Translations under genes and position numbers: made by a program
Shown: positions 26,667 through 37,348 of the stretch, piece after piece
Position numbering within the stretch: position 1 is the stretch's first letter
Layout: each line of letters begins with the position of its first letter
Assembly (NCBI GenBank): GCA_021568835.1
Contig: JAKGSH010000010.1
Span: 744,001 to 808,000, forward strand
From: Streptomyces sp. Tue 6430
GTDB lineage: Bacteria; Actinomycetota; Actinomycetes; Streptomycetales; Streptomycetaceae
Direction: 5' to 3'
DNA: 64,000 nucleotides
The notes under the pieces: model-generated
Databases searched by the model: none
The model's input: the letters and a program-made list of their open reading frames with translations, nothing else
What the model was told of the DNA's origin: nothing

Positions 26667-27833
26667 GTGACCGATCTCGAGACCCGGGTGGCGCCGCCCG
26701 GCTCCCCGACCCTGCGCCGGGCGGCCCCCGCCCTCCTGGGGTACGCGGCCGTGCGCGCGCTGGGGCTGATCTCGCTGGCCGTGTGGAGCGCCGCGCGGGA
26801 CAAGAGCGCGTACACCCTGCTGACGGCCCGCTGGGACTCCCTGTGGTACACCCGGGTCGCCGAACTGGGGTACGGCTACGAGGTGCGGCTGCCCAACGGC
26901 GACGTCCACTCCAACCTCGCCTTCTTCCCGCTGCTGCCGTGGCTGGAGCGCCTGCTCCGGGAGCTGACGCCGCTGTCGTACGCCGACGCCGGTTTCGCCG
27001 TCTCCCTGCTCGCCTCGCTCGCCGCGGCCTGGGGGATCTTCGCGGTCGCCGACCGTCTGTACGGGCGCCGGGCCGGGGTGTGCGCGGTGCTGCTGTGGGC
27101 GGTGCTGCCGGTCGGGGTCGTGCAGTCGATGGCGTACAGCGAGTCGCTGTTCACCGCGCTGGCCGCCTGGTCGCTGTACGCGGTGCTCACCGGCCGCTGG
27201 GTGACCGCGGGTCTGCTGGCGTCGCTCGCCGGGCTGACCCGCCCGGTGGGGATCGCCGTGGTGGCGGCGGTGTGGACGGCGGGCGTGGTCTCGTTCGGGC
27301 GAGAGCGGAGCGGGGCGGACGCGCCGGGCGCGCGGGGCGACGCGCGCGCCCTGGGTCTCCTCCTCGCTCCCCTGGGCGCCGCCGGCTACGTCCTCTGGGT
27401 CGGCCACCGCACCGGGAAGGGTCCGCTCGGCTATCTCGACGTCCAGGCGGGCTGGCGCAACGGTTTCGACGGCGGTCACGCCTTCGCCCGGTTCATCATC
27501 GCCAAGTTCACGTCAATTCCCTCGGCCTTCGCCGGTCTCGCCCTGGTCGTCGGCGTCGCCCTGCTGATCCGGCTCTACGTCGCCTGCGTACGCGGACGCC
27601 AACCCCTCCCCCTGCTGGTCCACACGGGGATCGTCCTCGCGCTCGCGCTGTGCGCCTCGAGCTACTTCGGCTCGAAGCCGCGTCTGCTGCTGCCCGCCTT
27701 CCCCCTGCTGTTCCCCCTCGCCACGGCCCTCGCGCGGCTGCGGCCCAGGCGATCGGCCCTGGTCCTCGGCGGTGTCGCGGTGGCGTCGGCCGTGTACGGC
27801 GCGTGGTGGCTGAACGGCTCCGGTCCGCCCTGA
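26667..27833 (+). CDS. PIG-V-like membrane mannosyltransferase
   Basis: 388-residue membrane enzyme with about ten hydrophobic helices. The first loop has RWDSLWYTRVAELGYGYE, whose Asp and aromatic residues match the lumenal catalytic loop of PIG-V/GT-C glycosyltransferases using polyprenyl-phosphate sugars, and SNLAFFPLLPWLERLL follows. Helices with YSESLFTALAAWSLYAVL and LAGLTRPVG match the family pattern. The substrate may be a surface lipid or exported protein; none is known. GTG 26667 is the start that begins the conserved N-terminus. Divergent from the exporter gene. Confidence 0.82.
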   Translation: MTDLETRVAPPGSPTLRRAAPALLGYAAVRALGLISLAVWSAARDKSAYTLLTARWDSLWYTRVAELGYGYEVRLPNGDVHSNLAFFPLLPWLERLLRELTPLSYADAGFAVSLLASLAAAWGIFAVADRLYGRRAGVCAVLLWAVLPVGVVQSMAYSESLFTALAAWSLYAVLTGRWVTAGLLASLAGLTRPVGIAVVAAVWTAGVVSFGRERSGADAPGARGDARALGLLLAPLGAAGYVLWVGHRTGKGPLGYLDVQAGWRNGFDGGHAFARFIIAKFTSIPSAFAGLALVVGVALLIRLYVACVRGRQPLPLLVHTGIVLALALCASSYFGSKPRLLLPAFPLLFPLATALARLRPRRSALVLGGVAVASAVYGAWWLNGSGPP

Positions 27834-28070
27834 ACCGCCCCGGCGGGCGGATGAGCGGACGGAGAATGGCGGCCGTGCATTCGGTGAACGCATTCATAAG
27901 TAATCCAAAACCACCCCCGAAATGATCAAAAGAATTGCGGAGAGCGCGCTTCGGAGATTGCGGATTCCCGTCGAATATCCGCCCTTCTGAGAGCAATCCC
28001 ACATCACATCGTCATCACAAAGCCGTGGATTCGGCGGGGAACTGCGCTCACTCGCTGTAACGTCGATTGG

Positions 28071-29102
28071 GTGCGTACCGAACGAAACCTCACCCGTCTG
28101 GACCGGGTGTTCGCAAGGCTCGACCGTGAGCCGGAACGACCGGCCCACCTCGATGTGCCGCAGATGAGCAGGCACCGGGTCGCGCTGTTCTCGGCGACCC
28201 TGGCCTTCTACCTGGCCATCGTGTGGCTCGTGGTGACCACCTCGTGGCTGGTCCGCCTCGACTGGCAGGTCATGTTCTTCCGGCCGTACCAGCAGTGGTC
28301 GGAGATCCACTGGTTCGTGGACTACTACGTGGTCCTCGGCCAGCGCGGACCCACCGCCGTCATGGTCTGCGCCTGGCTCGGCTGGAGATCCTGGCGCCAG
28401 CACACCCTGCGGCCCCTGCTCACGCTCGGCACGTCGCTGCTGCTGCTGAACCTCACCGTCGGTGCCGCCAAGATCGGCATGGGCCGCCTCGGACCGCACT
28501 ACGCCACCGCCATCGGCTCGAACGAGATGGGTCTGGGCGGCGATATATTTCCCAGCGGTCACACCGCCAACGCGGTCGTGACCTGGGGAATCCTGGCCTA
28601 TCTGGCCTCCACCCCACGAGCCCGCCGCTGGCTGTCCGCGCTCTCCGCGGTGACCTCGCTCGGCGTCGGCCTGGCCACCGTCTACCTCGGTACGCACTGG
28701 CTGAGCGACGTGATCCTCGGCTGGGCCGCAGGCCTGCTGATCCTGCTGGCACTGCCCGCGTTCGAGCCGTTGATCGCCCGCACCGAGGCCGGGATCTTCA
28801 CTCTGCGTGACCGTCTGCGCAACCGCCGCGCGAGGACGGCACCCGTCACGGCGCCGGCGCCGGTGCCGGTGGCCGTGCCGCTCGCGCAGCGCGCCCCGGC
28901 CGTCCGGCCGGACGCGATCACCGCGGCCCGCGAGACGACGGCCCGTCCGCCCAGGACGCCGGTCCACCTCGCCCCCGGTCCGCACACGACCCGCGCGGAG
29001 CGCGCCCCGGTCACCCCGGCCGGCAGCCGCCGCCCGCCGCACGCGGACCGGCTTCCGCACGGCCAGGGCAACCCGGCCGCCCGCCCCCTGAGCGGCAGCT
29101 GA
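28071..29102 (+). CDS. PAP2-family membrane phosphatase
   Basis: 343-residue membrane protein with six hydrophobic helices and a long Pro/Ala/Arg-rich cytoplasmic tail (from about residue 255). Phosphatase motifs are KIGMGRLGP (motif 1), PSGHT (motif 2) and the terminal HWLSDVILGW (motif 3), all needed for lipid phosphate hydrolysis such as undecaprenyl diphosphate. GTG 28071 starts about 45 bp after an AT-richer segment (27890-28030), a probable promoter. Confidence 0.88.
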   Translation: MRTERNLTRLDRVFARLDREPERPAHLDVPQMSRHRVALFSATLAFYLAIVWLVVTTSWLVRLDWQVMFFRPYQQWSEIHWFVDYYVVLGQRGPTAVMVCAWLGWRSWRQHTLRPLLTLGTSLLLLNLTVGAAKIGMGRLGPHYATAIGSNEMGLGGDIFPSGHTANAVVTWGILAYLASTPRARRWLSALSAVTSLGVGLATVYLGTHWLSDVILGWAAGLLILLALPAFEPLIARTEAGIFTLRDRLRNRRARTAPVTAPAPVPVAVPLAQRAPAVRPDAITAARETTARPPRTPVHLAPGPHTTRAERAPVTPAGSRRPPHADRLPHGQGNPAARPLSGS

Positions 29103-29108
29103 TCCCGC

Positions 29109-29147
29109 GCGCGGGGCCCACCGGTGCGCACACACCGGGCCCCGCGC
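29109..29147. terminator. Bidirectional terminator
   Basis: 11-bp perfect stem (GCGCGGGGCCC at 29109-29119 with GGGCCCCGCGC at 29137-29147) and 17-nt loop between the convergent PAP2 and I78 genes. Confidence 0.7.
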
Positions 29148-29151
29148 CGGC

Positions 29152-29367
29152 TCAGCCCTTCCAGGCCCGCGTCACCCGCCCGTCGCGCACCTCGAAGTTC
29201 AGCCGGCCCACGAGGTACTCCATGGTGATGATCGTCCCGGGCGCCAGTGAACGCACCGCCGACCATCCCCGCTCACGGGCGAGCCGCTCGGCCCGGCCGC
29301 TCTCGAGGCCGACGTATCCGTCCGGACTGTCCTGGGGCTCCGCTGGCGGAGTGGGAATCGGTGCCAT
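29152..29367 (-). CDS. I78-family peptidase inhibitor-like protein
   Basis: 71-residue protein. The core (GLESGRAERLARERGWSAV, then GTIITMEYLVGRLNFEVRDG) matches peptidase inhibitor I78. No signal peptide is visible, so any inhibition would be inside the cell, and the C-terminal Cys pair of secreted members is absent. ATG 29367. It could also be a structural homologue without inhibitory activity. Confidence 0.8.
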   Translation of the reverse strand: MAPIPTPPAEPQDSPDGYVGLESGRAERLARERGWSAVRSLAPGTIITMEYLVGRLNFEVRDGRVTRAWKG

Positions 29368-29816
29368 GGCCGCAACGCTAGGCCGGGTCCGCCGTTCCGG
29401 GAACCCCGGACGGGAGATGTGGATCACTACGGTCACACTTCTGTCACAGGACCACGACACGGGTTTCCGTACGACTCCATCACCCGAACGGGCGGTTTCG
29501 TAAGCCTTCCGCACCTATTCGGCGGCCATTTCCGCGTGTCGTACCGGCCCCTTCTCCTGTCCGGCGGAAAGTTCCCGGAGAACCGTTCCCGGATCCCGTT
29601 TCCTTTCGATTCCGCAGAGCTTCGCGGGGTCGGACCCCCATAGGAAAAACACGGCTCCCCCACACATTCTTCGTATGCCCTCTGCCGGGCGGGTGGCGTC
29701 GCGAGCATCATGACGACGGCTCGCGGGCACCCGTGCGGCGCGGCCGGGGCGGGACCCGGGAGGCGGGACCCAGGACACGGGACGCGGGACTCGACGAGCG
29801 AAGGGGCGAGCGGGCG
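29368..29816. other. Regulatory region upstream of ctaD
   Basis: No gene is visible. GC content is clearly lower than average over 29400-29700. Reading toward the I78 gene, GTGAC occurs twice close together (GTGACAGAAGTGTGACC), a possible regulator site. Confidence 0.4.
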
Positions 29817-31494
29817 ATGGGGACGGAGACCGTACCGGCGACGGCGCGCACCGCGGGCGGGAGGCGGGGCCGGGTGGTCGTCGACTGGCTGACCACCACC
29901 GACCACAAGAAGATCGGACACCTCTACCTGATCACGTCGTTCGCGTTCTTCCTGATCGGCGGGGTCATGGCGCTGGTCGTGCGGGCCGAACTGGCCCGCC
30001 CGGGCCTCCAGATCGTGACCAACCAGCAGTTCAACCAGTTGTTCACCCTGCACGGCACGATCATGCTGCTGCTGTTCGCGACCCCGTCCTTCGCGGGCTT
30101 CGCCAACGAGCTGATGCCGCTCCAGATCGGCGCCCCGACGTCGCCTTCCCCCGGCTGAACATGCTGTCGTACTGGCTGTTCCTGTTCGGCGGACTGATCG
30201 TGCTCGGCTCGCTGCTGGTACCGGAGGGCCCCGCCGCCTTCGGCTGGTTCGCCTACGCGCCGCTCAACGACGCCACGCACTCCCCCGGCCTCGGCCCCGA
30301 CCTGTGGATCATGGGGCTGGCGCTGGCCGGCTTCGGCACGATCCTCGGCGCGGTCAACTTCATCGCCACCATCATCGGGATGCGCGCGCCCGGCATGACC
30401 ATGTTCCGGATGCCGATCTTCACCTGGAACACGCTGTTCACGTCGATCCTGATCCTGCTGGCGTTCCCGGTGCTGGCGGCGGCCCTGCTGGTGCTCGAGG
30501 CGGACCGGCGGTTCGGCTCGCAGGTCTTCGAGGCGGCCAACGGCGGGGCGCTGCTGTGGCAGCACCTCTTCTGGTTCTTCGGGCATCCCGAGGTGTACAT
30601 CATCGCGCTGCCGTTCTTCGGGATCATCACCGAGATCATCCCGGTCTTCAGCCGCAAGCCGATCTTCGGCTACCTGACCCTGGTCGGCGCGACGATGGCC
30701 ATCACCGGGCTGTCGGTGGTCGTCTGGGCCCACCACATGTTCGCCACCGGCGCGGTGCTGCTGCCGTTCTTCTCACTGCTGTCGTTCCTGATCGCGGTGC
30801 CGACGGGCGTGAAGTTCTTCAACTGGACCGGGACCATGCTGAAGGGCTCGCTCTCCTTCGAGACGCCGATGCTGTGGGCGACCGGCTTCCTGGTGACGTT
30901 CCTGTTCGGCGGTCTGACCGGGGTGATCCTGGCTTCGCCGCCACTGGACTTCCACGTCACCGACTCGTACTTCGTGGTGGCGCACTTCCACTACGTCGTC
31001 TTCGGCACCGTCGTCTTCGCGGTCTTCGCCGGGTTCTTCTTCTGGTGGCCGAAGTTCACCGGCAAGCTGCTCGACGAGCGGCTCGGGAAGATCCAGTTCT
31101 GGACGCTGTTCACCGGCTTCCACACCACGTTCCTGGTCCAGCACTGGCTGGGCGCCGAGGGCATGCCGCGCCGCTACCCGGACTACCTGGCCACGGACGG
31201 CTTCACGGCCCTCAACACGGTCTCCACGATCGGCGCGTTCCTGCTCGGCCTGTCGACGCTCCCGTTCCTCCTCAACGTCTGGAAGACCGCCAGGTACGGC
31301 GAGAAGGTCGGGGTCGACGACCCCTGGGGCTTCGGCCGCTCCCTGGAGTGGACGACCTCCTGCCCGCCGCCCCGGCACAACTTCACCACGCTGCCCGGAT
31401 CCGCTCGGAGTCCCCGGCGTTCGACCTGCACCATCCCGAGTACGCGGCGGAGACCCCGCAGCCGGAGCCGAGGAAGCACCAGGCGGGCTCGTGA
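29817..31494 (+). CDS. ctaD: Cytochrome c oxidase subunit I, solitary copy, two frameshifts
   Basis: Haem-copper oxidase catalytic subunit, 559 residues after correction, about 12 membrane helices. Seen are TLHGTIM (low-spin haem ligand), [10 protein letters not shown] (CuB His and cross-linked Tyr), WAHHMF (CuB His pair) and HFHYVVFG (haem ligands). One C is missing in the run at 30133-30136 (QIGAP to [10 protein letters not shown]) and one at 31394-31396 (FTTLP to [11 protein letters not shown]). ATG 29817 begins a 25-residue leader before [12 protein letters not shown]. Subunits II-IV and the bc complex are not nearby, so this is an additional stand-alone copy that must pair with subunits encoded elsewhere. 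Confidence 0.9.
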
Positions 31495-31498
31495 GCGG

Positions 31499-31546
31499 GG
31501 CTCCGTGGGCCCGTCCGGCGTGCACACCGGACGGGCCCACGGAGCC
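31499..31546. terminator. Strong bidirectional terminator
   Basis: Perfect 20-bp stem (31499-31518 with 31527-31546) and an 8-nt loop CGTGCACA between the convergent ctaD and Rpf genes. Confidence 0.9.
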
Positions 31547-31554
31547 GGGCGCCG

Positions 31555-32249
<695 letters not shown>

Positions 32250-32766
32250 GAGGATCCCTCTCTACGAACCCGGGTCTTCCCCCGAGCGGAGCGCGCCGTC
32301 CGCGCGGGAACGCGGTCGTCGTGCTCCGCCCCGTCCGCCGGCGGTGGTGCTGCGCGGTGTCTGGCTCTGCGCGGCCGGCGGACGTACCCGGGCGGTGCTC
32401 GCTGCACACGGCCGAGGAATCTAGGGAATCCGACGGCCCGTCATCAATCGATCCGCCGTCGCCGCAGGCCAGTTGACCGTTACCGTCGGTATCGGCGAAA
32501 TCAGGACACCCACTTCATTGCCTGATTTCCGGATTTGTCGACCGGCACCCCGCCCCCTCTGTGTTCCACCTCACGCGTTCAACTTCCGTGACCCTCTCGT
32601 TACTTGACGATGAGTGGCCGATTCCGCGCGAATCGTGACCGTGCGCGCAGACCGGTTCGATTCCCTTCGCCCAGCAGCGTGACCCCCGCCACAACTCGCC
32701 CGTTGTCTGTGCATGAGCCGGGGAGCCGCCCGGCCCGCCCACGCACCGCATCCGAGGGAGTCACCC
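32250..32766. other. Divergent regulatory region with structured Rpf leader
   Basis: No gene. Toward the Rpf gene there is TTGATG (32447-32442), an 18-nt spacer and TAGATT (32423-32418), a plausible promoter that would leave a leader of about 165 nt. That leader can form an 11-bp perfect stem (32332-32342 with 32374-32384). Streptomyces rpf genes often carry the ydaO (c-di-AMP) riboswitch; I could not match its conserved cores here. Confidence 0.45.
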
Positions 32767-33548
32767 GTGCCGCGCATGCTCGACGTCAGCGACGAGGTAC
32801 GTGCCGAGATCGGCGCCGAAGAAGCCGACCGGCTGATCGCCGGAGAGAACGCCCCGGGCAGCTACGACTGCACGTCCTGCCGCACCCCGGGCGACTCCGA
32901 GCACGAGCGCACCAGCACCGTCCTGTTCATCGGGGAGGAGACCGCCGTCCTCGCCTTCGCCCACGCCGGCTGCCTGCCCTCGCAGATCGTCCAGGTCACC
33001 GAGGAGCAGCTCCAGGGCGCCGTCCGTTCCATCAGCGGTGACACCGTCGACCTGGACCCCGGCAGGGTCGTGCCCGAGCAGGCCGTGCTCGGCGTGACCA
33101 GCGGACTGGTCCTGATCGCCGGGAGTTGCACCCGGCCCTGGTCGTCGAGCCGACCGCGCCCATCGTGCGCCCCGGCGCCACCGACATCGGCGACGACTTC
33201 CTGCCGCTCCTCATCGAACAGGGCTTCATGCCGCTGTCCGAGCTGTCCGAGGTGCCGCCCGTGCGGCACGGCTGGTCCGTGCTGCTGGCGATGGGACAGC
33301 TGCACGCCGTGCTCCAGCCCTCGGTCAACGGCGGTCAGCCGGTGGCCTGGTGGCAGGCCCACCAGCCGTTGCAGGTGACGGAGGGCTGGCGGGCCGCCGC
33401 CAACAAGCACCAGCAGGTGCTGATGTTCGCGGCACCGGTGGGGGCGATCGGCCGCCAACCCCGCGAGGACCTGCTGCGGGACGCGCTGGACAAGGCCGCG
33501 GCGAACGGCCAGCTGGTCGGGGCGGCGCTGCCCCTCGCCGGAACCTGA
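32767..33548 (+). CDS. Conserved hypothetical protein, one frameshift
   Basis: 260-residue soluble protein after correction. The first third has a CTSCRTPG pair of cysteines and FAHAGCLPSQ, possibly a metal-binding or redox site; later parts carry VVEPTAPIVRPGATDIGDDF and VRHGWSVLLAMGQLH. One G is missing at 33121-33123 (VLIAG to ELHPALVVEP). GTG 32767 has GAGGGAG 6 bases upstream. I do not recognise a function; Streptomyces homologues are annotated as hypothetical. Confidence 0.75.
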
Positions 33549-33558
33549 GCCGGCAGGG

Positions 33559-33587
33559 CGGGGACGCGCCCCGCCCCCGCGTCCCCG
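33559..33587 (+). terminator. Hairpin terminator
   Basis: 10-bp perfect stem (CGGGGACGCG at 33559-33568 with CGCGTCCCCG at 33578-33587), 9-nt loop, just after the hypothetical gene. Confidence 0.65.
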
Positions 33588-33638
33588 AAGGCCGGTCACC
33601 GGCCGCATCCCCCGACCTCACACGTCGTTGGGACATAC

Positions 33639-34118
33639 GTGCACACCTACGACGTCTCCCGCCGCCAGCCCTACCCGATCCCGTCCGCGCGATCGGCCCA
33701 GGACTCCCAGGATCCACAGGGCGGCCCCTCGGCCACGCCGATCTACGACGCGCTCTACACCGAGTACGTCAAGTCGTTCCGTTCACTGCCCGGTGACCGC
33801 AGCGGCGAGGACGACCTGGGGTTCACCGCCTTCGGGAACATGCCGCACGGCACGGGGACGTACGCGGTGCCGCGGCCGGGGTCGTTCAGCAGCTCGTACA
33901 GCGCCTACAGCGCGGGTGCGCAGAGCGCGCGGCTCGGGCAGCCGCCACAGGCGCCGTCCTCGTCGCAGGAGCGGGAACAGACGCAGGACCGGCCGCAGCC
34001 GCAGGCGCCGCAGTGGCAGCGGATCGGCCCGCTCGGGCAGACCGGCCGGCCGCACACACCCGCCGGGACGCACCACGTCCCGGCGGCACTGCCCCCGGCG
34101 CCCCGGCGGAGTGTCTGA
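33639..34118 (+). CDS. Hypothetical low-complexity protein (DUF6643-like)
   Basis: 159-residue protein. The N-terminal quarter has SATPIYDALYTEYVKSFRS and LPGDRSGEDDLGFTAFG, a short conserved module found in Streptomyces proteins of this type (DUF6643-like, from memory). The remainder is Gln/Pro/Ser-rich and probably unstructured. No signal peptide or membrane helix. GTG 33639. It ends at a strong terminator facing der. Confidence 0.65.
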   Translation: MHTYDVSRRQPYPIPSARSAQDSQDPQGGPSATPIYDALYTEYVKSFRSLPGDRSGEDDLGFTAFGNMPHGTGTYAVPRPGSFSSSYSAYSAGAQSARLGQPPQAPSSSQEREQTQDRPQPQAPQWQRIGPLGQTGRPHTPAGTHHVPAALPPAPRRSV

Positions 34119-34134
34119 GGCACGCGGCGGGCGC

Positions 34135-34185
34135 GGCACGGCCGGAGGGCGGCACCCGTGGTGGGTGCCGCCCTCCGGCCGTGCC
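34135..34185. terminator. Very strong bidirectional terminator
   Basis: Perfect 23-bp inverted repeat (34135-34157 with 34163-34185) around a 5-nt loop GTGGT, between the convergent DUF6643-like and der genes. Confidence 0.92.
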
Positions 34186-34196
34186 GTCACGTCAGG

Positions 34197-35675
34197 TCAC
34201 TTCTTCTTGCCGCGCTTCTCGCGCACCCGCACCGAGATGTGGATCGGCGTCCCCTCGAAGCCGAACTCCTCGCGCAGCCGGCGCTCGACGAAGCGCCGGT
34301 AGCCCGCCTCGATGAAGCCGGAGGCGAACAGCACGAACCGCGGCGGCTTGGTGCCCGCCTGGGTGCCGAAGAGGATGCGCGGCTGCTTGCCGCCCCGGAT
34401 CGGGTGCGGGTGGGCGGCGACCAGTTCGCCGAGGAAGGCGTTCAGCCGGCCGGTCGGGACGCGCGTCTCCCAGCCCGCGAGGGCGGTCTCGATCGCCGGG
34501 ACCAGCTTCTCCATGTGCCGTCCGGTGCGCGCCGAGACGTTCACCCGCGGCGCCCACGCCACCTGGGCCAGCTCGGTCTCGATCTCCCGCTCCAGGTAGT
34601 AGCGGCGTTCCTCTTCGAGGGTGTCCCACTTGTTGTAGGCGAGGACGATCGCGCGGCCCGCCTCCACCGCCATGGTGACGATCCGCTGGTCCTGCACGGA
34701 GATCGACTCGGAGGCGTCGATCAGGATGACCGCCACCTCGGCCTTCTCCACCGCGGCCGCCGTGCGCAGCGAGGCGTAGTAGTCGGCGCCCTGTTGGAGG
34801 TGGACCCGCTTGCGGATACCGGCCGTGTCGACGAACTTCCAGGTGACACCGCCCAGTTCGATCAGTTCGTCGACCGGGTCGCGGGTGGTGCCCGCGATCT
34901 CGTTGACGACGACGCGCTCCTCGCCGGCCACCTTGTTCAGCAGCGAGGACTTGCCGACGTTCGGACGGCCGATGAGGGCGATGCGGCGCGGACCGCCGAC
35001 CGCCGTGCCGAAGGTCTGCGCGGGCGCCTCCGGCAGCGCCTCCAGGACGGCGTCCAGCATGTCTCCGGTGCCGCGGCCGTGCAGCGCGGAGACGGGGTGC
35101 GGCTCGCCGAGGCCCAGGGACCACAGGTAGGCGGCGTCCGCCTCACCGCTCTGGCCGTCCACCTTGTTGGCGGCGAGCACGACGGGCTTGCCCGCCTTGC
35201 GCAGCAGTCGTACGACCGCCTCGTCGGTGTCGGTGGCGCCGACCTTGGCGTCGACGACGAACACGACGGCGTCGGCGGCCTCGATCGCGTACTCGGCCTG
35301 TGCGGCCACGGAGGCGTCGATGCCGAGGACGTCCTGCTCCCAGCCGCCGGTGTCGACGACCTTGAAGCGGCGGCCCGCCCACTCGGCCTCGTAGGTGACC
35401 CGGTCGCGGGTGACGCCCGGCTTGTCCTCGACGACCGCCTCGCGCCGCCCGATGATCCGGTTGACGAGGGTCGACTTGCCGACGTTCGGGCGGCCGACGA
35501 CCGCGAGGACGGGCAGCGGCCCGTGCCCGGCGGCCTCGATCGCGCCCTCGACGTCCTCGATGTCGAAGCCCTCGACCGCGGCGAGCTCCATGAACTCCGC
35601 GTACTCGGCGTCGCCGAGCGCCCCGTGGTCGTGCTCGAAGGAGTCCGAGCCGTCGGGCTGGATGTGGTCGTTCAT
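34197..35675 (-). CDS. der: Ribosome biogenesis GTPase Der (EngA)
   Basis: 492-residue essential GTPase for 50S subunit assembly. Two tandem G domains are visible: the first with [21 protein letters not shown] and DTGGWE, the second with [23 protein letters not shown] and YNKWD. The C-terminal KH-like domain carries [13 protein letters not shown] to the basic end REKRGKKK. The first 50 residues form an acidic actinobacterial extension. ATG 35675 with AGAGG upstream. Last gene of the aroH-tyrA-cmk-plsC-der set; a 157-bp gap with a possible promoter separates it from plsC. Confidence 0.96.
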   Translation of the reverse strand: MNDHIQPDGSDSFEHDHGALGDAEYAEFMELAAVEGFDIEDVEGAIEAAGHGPLPVLAVVGRPNVGKSTLVNRIIGRREAVVEDKPGVTRDRVTYEAEWAGRRFKVVDTGGWEQDVLGIDASVAAQAEYAIEAADAVVFVVDAKVGATDTDEAVVRLLRKAGKPVVLAANKVDGQSGEADAAYLWSLGLGEPHPVSALHGRGTGDMLDAVLEALPEAPAQTFGTAVGGPRRIALIGRPNVGKSSLLNKVAGEERVVVNEIAGTTRDPVDELIELGGVTWKFVDTAGIRKRVHLQQGADYYASLRTAAAVEKAEVAVILIDASESISVQDQRIVTMAVEAGRAIVLAYNKWDTLEEERRYYLEREIETELAQVAWAPRVNVSARTGRHMEKLVPAIETALAGWETRVPTGRLNAFLGELVAAHPHPIRGGKQPRILFGTQAGTKPPRFVLFASGFIEAGYRRFVERRLREEFGFEGTPIHISVRVREKRGKKK

Positions 35676-35789
35676 GAAGTCCGTACCTCTGCGTTCATTC
35701 GTGGTGATCGGTGGAGCATCCGTTTTCGGCGGTTTGATCCACTACTCAGTGTCGCCCAGCGTCCGCCCGGACGCCCGGCGTTTTCGTAC

Positions 35790-35822
35790 CGTCTTCGTGC
35801 CGTCTTCGTGCCGTCTTCGTGC
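35790..35822. repeat. Three 11-bp tandem repeats
   Basis: CGTCTTCGTGC occurs three times without gap (35790-35800, 35801-35811, 35812-35822) in the space between plsC and der. Confidence 0.85.
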
Positions 35823-35832
35823 CGTCGCGCCG

Positions 35833-36510
35833 CTATGCGTCGCGCCGTGGTCCGTCGTCCGCCGCGCGGCCGGTGAGCCGTCTGGCGTGTTCCAGGTGGG
35901 AGGCCAGTTGCTTCTGGATGCGCTCGGTGGCCTCGTCCAGCGCCTTGCGGGTGCGCCGCCCGCTGCCGTCGCCCGCCTCGAACGGGTCGCCGAAGACGAC
36001 GTCGACGCGGGAACGCAGCGGGGGCAGCGCCTTGAACAACCGTCCGCGCCGCTCGGTGCTTCCCAGGACGGCCACGGGGACGATCGCCGCCCCGCTGCGC
36101 ACCGCGAAGTAGGCGAGCCCCGCGCGCAGGGAGGCGAAGTCGCCCTCGCCCCGCGTGCCCTCCGGGAAGATCCCGAGGACGCCGCCGGCCTCCAGCACGC
36201 CCAGCGCGCGGGTGATGGCCTTGCGGTCGGTGGTGTGCCGGTCGACCTTGAGCTGGCCGATGCCGGTCAGGAACGGGTCGAGGGGGCCGACGAACGCCTC
36301 CTTCTTGATCAGGAAGTGCGTCGGCCGGGGGGCCACACCCATGACCATCGGCCCGTCGATGTTGTGGGAGTGGTTGACGGCGAAGATCACGGGGCCGGTC
36401 GCCGGAACCTTCCAGGCGCCCAGCACCCGCGGTTTCCACAGCCCGAACATCAGGCCGACGCCGATGCGTCGCCCGACCTCCGCCCCTCTCTCCGAGGGCA
36501 GCTCGCTCAC
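35833..36510 (-). CDS. plsC: 1-acyl-sn-glycerol-3-phosphate acyltransferase family protein
   Basis: 225-residue PlsC-like acyltransferase of phospholipid synthesis. Motifs: block I NHSHNIDGP (NHxxxxD), block III FPEGTRGEGDF and block IV IVPVAVLGS. It lacks a long N-terminal membrane helix and is probably a peripheral membrane enzyme. GTG 36510 overlaps the cmk stop (GTGA) with GGAGAGG upstream, so it is coupled to cmk. A cmk-plsC arrangement next to der recurs in many actinobacteria. Confidence 0.88.
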   Translation of the reverse strand: MSELPSERGAEVGRRIGVGLMFGLWKPRVLGAWKVPATGPVIFAVNHSHNIDGPMVMGVAPRPTHFLIKKEAFVGPLDPFLTGIGQLKVDRHTTDRKAITRALGVLEAGGVLGIFPEGTRGEGDFASLRAGLAYFAVRSGAAIVPVAVLGSTERRGRLFKALPPLRSRVDVVFGDPFEAGDGSGRRTRKALDEATERIQKQLASHLEHARRLTGRAADDGPRRDA

Positions 36511-37193
36511 CTCTCCGCCCGCTTCTCCCCGACGAGGGCGACCACGCGCTCGATGACCTGGACCAGCGTCAGCTCGGTGGTGTCCACCTCGACGGCGTCG
36601 TCCGCCTTGGCGAGCGGGGAGGTCTTGCGGGAGGAGTCGGCGGCGTCCCGCTTGATCAGCGCCTCGCGGGTGCTCTGCACGTCCGCGCCCTTCAGCTCGC
36701 CGCTGCGGCGGGCGGCGCGGGCCTCCGGCGAGGCGGTGAGGAAGATCTTCAGGTCGGCGTCGGGCAGCACGGTCGTCCCGATGTCCCGTCCCTCGACGAC
36801 GATGCCCTGCCCGGCGGAGGCCGCCAGCGCCCGCTGCAGCTCGGTGATCCGCGACCGCACCTCGGGTACGGCGCTCACCGCGCTGACCTTGGAGGTGACC
36901 TCCTGGGTGCGGATCGGACCGGCCACGTCGACGCCGTCGACCGTGATCGTCGGGTCGGCCGGGTCGGTGCCGGAGACGATCTCGGGCTTGCCGGCGACGG
37001 CGGCGATCGCCGTGGGGTCCTCGATGTCGATCCCGTTGCTGACCATCCACCACGTGATCGCCCGGTACTGGGCGCCGGTGTCCAGGTAGCTCAGCCCGAG
37101 CCGGGCGGCCACGGCCTTGGACGTGCTGGACTTGCCCGTGCCGGAGGGACCGTCGATGGCGACAATCACGGGCTGGGCCGCGCCGTTTTCCAC
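36507..37193 (-). CDS. cmk: Cytidylate kinase
   Basis: 228-residue CMP/dCMP kinase. P-loop VAIDGPSGTGKSSTSKA, NMP-binding YLDTGAQYRAIT, and VVEGRDIGTTVLPDADLKIFLTA are present; the chain ends GEKRAER. GTG 37193 gives the standard N-terminus. It is coupled to plsC by a 4-base overlap and lies 155 bp after tyrA. Confidence 0.94.
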   Translation of the reverse strand: MENGAAQPVIVAIDGPSGTGKSSTSKAVAARLGLSYLDTGAQYRAITWWMVSNGIDIEDPTAIAAVAGKPEIVSGTDPADPTITVDGVDVAGPIRTQEVTSKVSAVSAVPEVRSRITELQRALAASAGQGIVVEGRDIGTTVLPDADLKIFLTASPEARAARRSGELKGADVQSTREALIKRDAADSSRKTSPLAKADDAVEVDTTELTLVQVIERVVALVGEKRAER

Positions 37194-37348
37194 GGGAGGA
37201 CACCTTCCTGGTGCGAGGTGGTGGGCTGCGGGACGACAATGTGCCCCGCACAAGGTTACTGGCTGCGGGTCACTCGTCCGGCCGACGGCCGCGGAGGGGG
37301 CCGGTCCGGCACGGTTCCCCGGCGCGGACCGGCCACCCGGACGCCGGG

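Noticed and set aside
32250..32430. ydaO (c-di-AMP) riboswitch before the Rpf gene
   Set aside because: The expected conserved cores could not be matched by eye; reported only as a structured leader.
32655..32680. tRNA T-arm-like GGTTCGATTCC
   Set aside because: No acceptor, D or anticodon stems can be built around it.
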